Part shown: positions 18,701 through 20,701 of the stretch, one piece after another | Numbering within the stretch: position 1 is the stretch's first letter | Layout of the letters: each line of letters begins with the position of its first letter | DNA from: Stentor coeruleus | Taxonomy: Eukaryota > Ciliophora > Heterotrichea > Heterotrichida > Stentoridae | DNA length: 20,701 bases | Direction of reading: 5' to 3' | NCBI GenBank assembly: GCA_001970955.1 | Contig: MPUH01001227.1 | Span: forward strand, 1 to 20,701 | Notes under the pieces: generated by a model | What the model saw: the letters and a program-made list of their open reading frames with translations, nothing else | Databases searched by the model: none | Told to the model about the DNA's origin: nothing | Made by a program: the position numbers and the translations under genes

Positions 18701-19774
18701 GAGGTTTGGAAAAATTATGAGTTTTTAATGATTTATGTTAATTCTGTTGATGATGTTTTAAGACATATTATTGGTTGCATAGAAAAGATTAGTAAGAATT
18801 TTCATGAGGAAAAAGATCGGATTAGATTGAAGCTCATGCTTGTGATTGTTATACCACAGATTATTCTTATTGGTTTATTTTTCACTTTTTTTATGCCTCC
18901 GCTTATGCAGGTGAGTAAGATTTATAAGAGGGTTATTAAGGAAATTTTGTCAATTAAAAGGGATATGCTTATTAAAACTGAGAAAAGTAGTATGAGGAGA
19001 ATGGAGGTATATCATAGAGAAATCCACAACTCAAAAAGTACAACTCGTAATCGCCGTCCAAGAATCCGTGACCAATGGGTTTATTACACATTCCTACTAA
19101 TTTGCATTATAGGGGCTTATTTTGCACTACTCAACTTCCTTATAACCCTTCCAATTTCATCATTACATCTAGATCTTGAAAAATACACAAACAAAGATAT
19201 GCTTTTTCTAAATATTTACATATACTCATCATATTACTGGGCTTGGGAAAATAATTACAGTTATTATCCTAACATATCTTATTATACAATACAAGAAACA
19301 TACTCTATATACCCACAAATTCCTATTACAATATCTTTATTAAATTCAAAAATTTTCAACATTTTACATATTTTAAAAGAAAACATAAAAGACTTAGATA
19401 TACAAAATTTCTTAATAGAATCCACATGTTTTAATACTGGATATTGTGATAATTATTTTTATAATGGACTTATAGGGGCTATTGATGATACTGTTATGGA
19501 AATTGAAAATTGGGTTAAAAACAATGGGAAAAATGAAGGGATTTTTGGATTGAAAAGAATGAATAATGTGATAAATGCTGTTGTTGAATTACAGACGATG
19601 TGCGAAAAATATGTTGCTAAAAAATTGGATCAGTCGGATTATATAAAAATATGTATTGTTTTGAATTTTCTGTTCGCTTTGAGCATTTTAGTGTTTTATA
19701 AAGGGTTTTTGAGAATGCTTTTTAAGAAAATACTTTTGTATGCAAAAGTTAGGATATTTTTTAAAATTAAGTAA
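15752..19774 (+). CDS. tmcB-like multi-pass membrane protein with degenerate PAS domains
   Basis: This 1340-residue membrane protein matches the layout of the ciliate/Dictyostelium 'tiny macrocysts protein B' (tmcB-like) family. An N-terminal hydrophobic block (~40-315) has about eight or nine membrane segments. A cytosolic helical region (~330-545) follows. Next come two weak PAS-like domains, ~546-655 and ~661-750, the latter with an IVILLNNDYTIVGVSKNFLN start and a NVVLGYSN turn. A polar linker leads to a second membrane half: TM (~839-867), a helical ectodomain (~868-1026), TM (~1027-1050), a basic loop, TM (~1110-1135), a second Tyr-rich ectodomain (~1136-1297, with Cys1226 and Cys1232 and N-glycosylation-type sites) and a last TM (~1298-1318). 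No kinase, cyclase or channel motif is visible, so signal output is unknown; a sensory role is an inference from PAS and ectodomains. The ligand-binding residues of the PAS folds cannot be judged. The start is the first Met after a G-free leader; the stop is TAA. Confidence 0.75.
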   Translation: MKGKASLNIYKKLLKYFYTLHIDILSVQISREDTSSIIIKGLSFISPILFIIYNCNYTFQIEILKNLTGFDSISFIFNIFLYLTPDAIVINIGKAYALLIFYYFLLSGTFACVLLQVYYMRINEKPMNILNYMLNLGFVLIFKVFLMPIVSLLLSAIHNRFWTKDDSQYEIMAVGEISLVFLIFFIVFCGLYLVYFIENAYKGRQGKLFSCSNHIGEVLWFINSWAMSFSHVFLNKNFIWINIARIILHGLCLQYFINKHPYYNNKTNRILAVVFCVNMLTSMQFLLAYFLHNAYTLVLWFLLVNPCISFIVQGKVMNFNIKVQNKDLDDIIDIEEDWELDVYTLKFVEKYEFIQKTICSTDVCDQIDELCDKYENFIRNTRSKPSKKKHVLKCLFFIYINRSEKAYYEFFYSNFVPYSFFPTIQLQKCRKILSDFSVLEHFYSSYFTLNLKSKKSDLKVCRNLLSLCTELHENYSSLSKIDKKVTMLVYFLKRSLRLYGKLMKDYQNHESLEMYGSFLTGVLNDNKGLKYLNLAKTMSSDLGNDNTTCWILDSTSGFCIFSIEKHEQGLILEYNPNFLEILSIQKEIAPENILSIPFPPFDKIAMDIIYSKYLSTKKLTLMEDCFRIVADCETLLMDIEVNLLPIKWKKKTCLLMSCKRISEIVILLNNDYTIVGVSKNFLNVVLGYSNRFTVPQIMNKKIHYFLPNFTKNYVENGFFEYADMNNGKMRISSKSIKYKHWSFVVLIISNIRGCLFRQTSMLKTIQRRHSLNIIQFSDVHNEIFDSSKIIENPEPKLMQNESTFDSRKYEYEPESFSLSARSKKQNSDILRDFEQKITLLQLILVLLYIFSILCIIGILLFLYFYLKSFEEFNTVEKISYIASELLQISYSARRLQLINSGFFLLEDQNYYRELLKNSTSAMHGYLEEIQSSSLSIIKDHNPDFTNDIVTIVTLNMDNQIIEKINLIEALRKIAINAETLATSEVWKNYEFLMIYVNSVDDVLRHIIGCIEKISKNFHEEKDRIRLKLMLVIVIPQIILIGLFFTFFMPPLMQVSKIYKRVIKEILSIKRDMLIKTEKSSMRRMEVYHREIHNSKSTTRNRRPRIRDQWVYYTFLLICIIGAYFALLNFLITLPISSLHLDLEKYTNKDMLFLNIYIYSSYYWAWENNYSYYPNISYYTIQETYSIYPQIPITISLLNSKIFNILHILKENIKDLDIQNFLIESTCFNTGYCDNYFYNGLIGAIDDTVMEIENWVKNNGKNEGIFGLKRMNNVINAVVELQTMCEKYVAKKLDQSDYIKICIVLNFLFALSILVFYKGFLRMLFKKILLYAKVRIFFKIK

Positions 19775-20617
19775 TTGAAAGTTGTTGTGTGGATTAAGGA
19801 GAAAGTTTTAAAGTGTTTTGTTAATAAAATATAGATGTTTAAAATATTTGTATTGAAAGTTTGATTTTTTGTGTTTGGTTTAGAATAGGTTGGTTATTAA
19901 CAATTTTATTTTTTTTTATAGTAATTTTATTTGGAGTTTTTTAGTTTATTTATTATAAAGCATGTCTTATTTGTTATAAAGGTTTTGAATGTTGATTTAT
20001 TTAGAATGTTGTGAGGATTTGCTTATGATGAATATATAGAAATTATAATTTTTATTGCAGTTTATCAGCACAATTTTGATATGCTTGATTTAATGCAAAT
20101 AACTATTTTAGTTATAATTATGTATTTTTATGTTAATAGAATTATTGATTCGATTATTAATGCTGATGGGACTTTATAGTTTAGATTTATTTAAAAGTTT
20201 TTAATTTTAATACTGGGATATATGATAAAATATTAGATGGGAGAATAATCTTAGTGATGTGAAAATTTTATTTAATTAATGCTAAAAGATATTTAAATAT
20301 AAGATTTTAGTGTATTTAGACTGTTTTCAATATCAAGTTGGAAAAATTATTTTAAATCTTATAAGGACTTTACCAAATTCGATATATCAGGTAATAATCT
20401 TTGCTTTTTGTTACAAAAGCAGCATTAAAAAGCATTAATAAATTCCATATTTTACTTATAAAATAGTAAATTAAAAAGCATTAATAAATTCCATATTTTA
20501 CTTATGCAACTCACTAATAAAATCCCTTAACTAAAATTATCTTCGTCTATTAAAAAAAAAAAATTCTTAATCCTAGCAAAAATAATATTTTAGTATGGAT
20601 AAATAATAATAATTTAT
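19775..20617. other. Intergenic region with direct repeat, no intact gene
   Basis: The left half (to about 20340) is G-rich and C-poor on the plus strand, continuing the bias of the preceding gene's 3' end. The right half turns C-rich toward the next start codon. One 55-codon open stretch at 20015-20179 has no proper start and is not called. A 36-bp direct repeat lies at 20424-20505. No RNA gene was recognised. Confidence 0.45.
20424..20505. repeat. Perfect 36-bp direct repeat, two copies at 46-bp period
   Basis: The 36 bases at 20424-20459 recur identically at 20470-20505, separated by 10 bases. Each copy contains AAAAAGCATTAATAAATTCC and ends TTTTACTTAT. A shorter related piece (AGCATTAAAA) precedes copy 1. 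It lies about 110-190 bp upstream of the partial gene at 20618, so it could be a duplicated regulatory site or a replication-slippage duplication. Confidence 0.85.
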
Positions 20618-20701
20618 ATGGCTTCATCAAAACTCACCAAAGAAAATATGCATGCTGAATCGCATTTCCTGTTCCTCACATGGCGTTCTTATGACCTGAC
20701 C
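20618..20701 (+). CDS. N-terminal fragment of an unidentified protein, cut by window end
   Basis: An open frame begins at ATG 20618 and runs 28 codons to the window edge (MASSKLTKENMHAESHFLFL and eight more residues). An in-frame TAA lies 18 nt upstream (20600-20602), so this is the first possible Met. By hand count G+C is 35 of 81 bases after the first codon, clearly higher than the A+T-rich DNA before it. This supports real coding beginning here. The fragment is too short to assign a family. Confidence 0.5.
   Translation, partial: MASSKLTKENMHAESHFLFLTWRSYDLT

Noticed and set aside
20015..20179. 55-codon open stretch after the tmcB-like gene (contains YQHNFDMLDLMQITILV)
   Set aside because: No start codon near its beginning, hydrophobic composition typical of A+T-rich noncoding DNA, no family recognised; could be a relic but too little evidence.

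Overview
This window looks like ciliate somatic (macronuclear-type) DNA, most likely from a heterotrich such as Stentor. It is strongly A+T-rich. It carries long uninterrupted reading frames on both strands whose products are ciliate-typical: a tmcB-like PAS/multi-membrane-pass protein, TRP-like channels with N-terminal WD40 propellers, a calcineurin catalytic subunit and an NLI/FCP1-type phosphatase. TAA, TAG and TGA are all used as terminal stops and tryptophan is TGG throughout. This fits the standard code of Stentor and argues against the reassigned codes of Paramecium/Tetrahymena, Euplotes or Blepharisma. The organism assignment is an inference.

Layout from left to right: calcineurin A (minus, 253-1647); a 1.7 kb gap that may hold a decayed gene (about 2001-2640); a small acidic protein ending in a CaaX prenylation box (minus, 3335-3646); an FCP1/SCP-type HAD phosphatase (minus, 3770-4840); a 1.6 kb gap; WD40-TRP channel A (plus, 6442-10302); its paralogue WD40-TRP channel B, tail-to-tail with only 115 bp between stop codons (minus, 10418-14284); a 1.5 kb gap; a tmcB-like PAS membrane protein (plus, 15752-19774); a 0.8 kb gap with a 36-bp direct repeat; and the first 28 codons of a further gene cut by the window end (plus, from 20618).

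The genes do not form an operon, but the theme is membrane and calcium signalling: two putative cation channels, a Ca2+/calmodulin-regulated phosphatase with its autoinhibitory segment, and a membrane sensor with two ectodomains. The most unusual protein feature is the fusion of about 16 WD40 blades to a single TRP-like channel domain, present in two diverged inverted copies with a strongly conserved linker and S4 region.

The most unusual DNA-level feature is a sharp alternation of strand composition (G>C versus C>G) in blocks of a few hundred bases. It switches even inside single reading frames. At gene ends it tends to be C-rich/G-poor on the sense strand near the start codon and G-rich at the 3' end. 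The block upstream of the tmcB-like gene has 3 G against 70 C in 271 bases. No rRNA, tRNA, CRISPR array or transposon was recognised.
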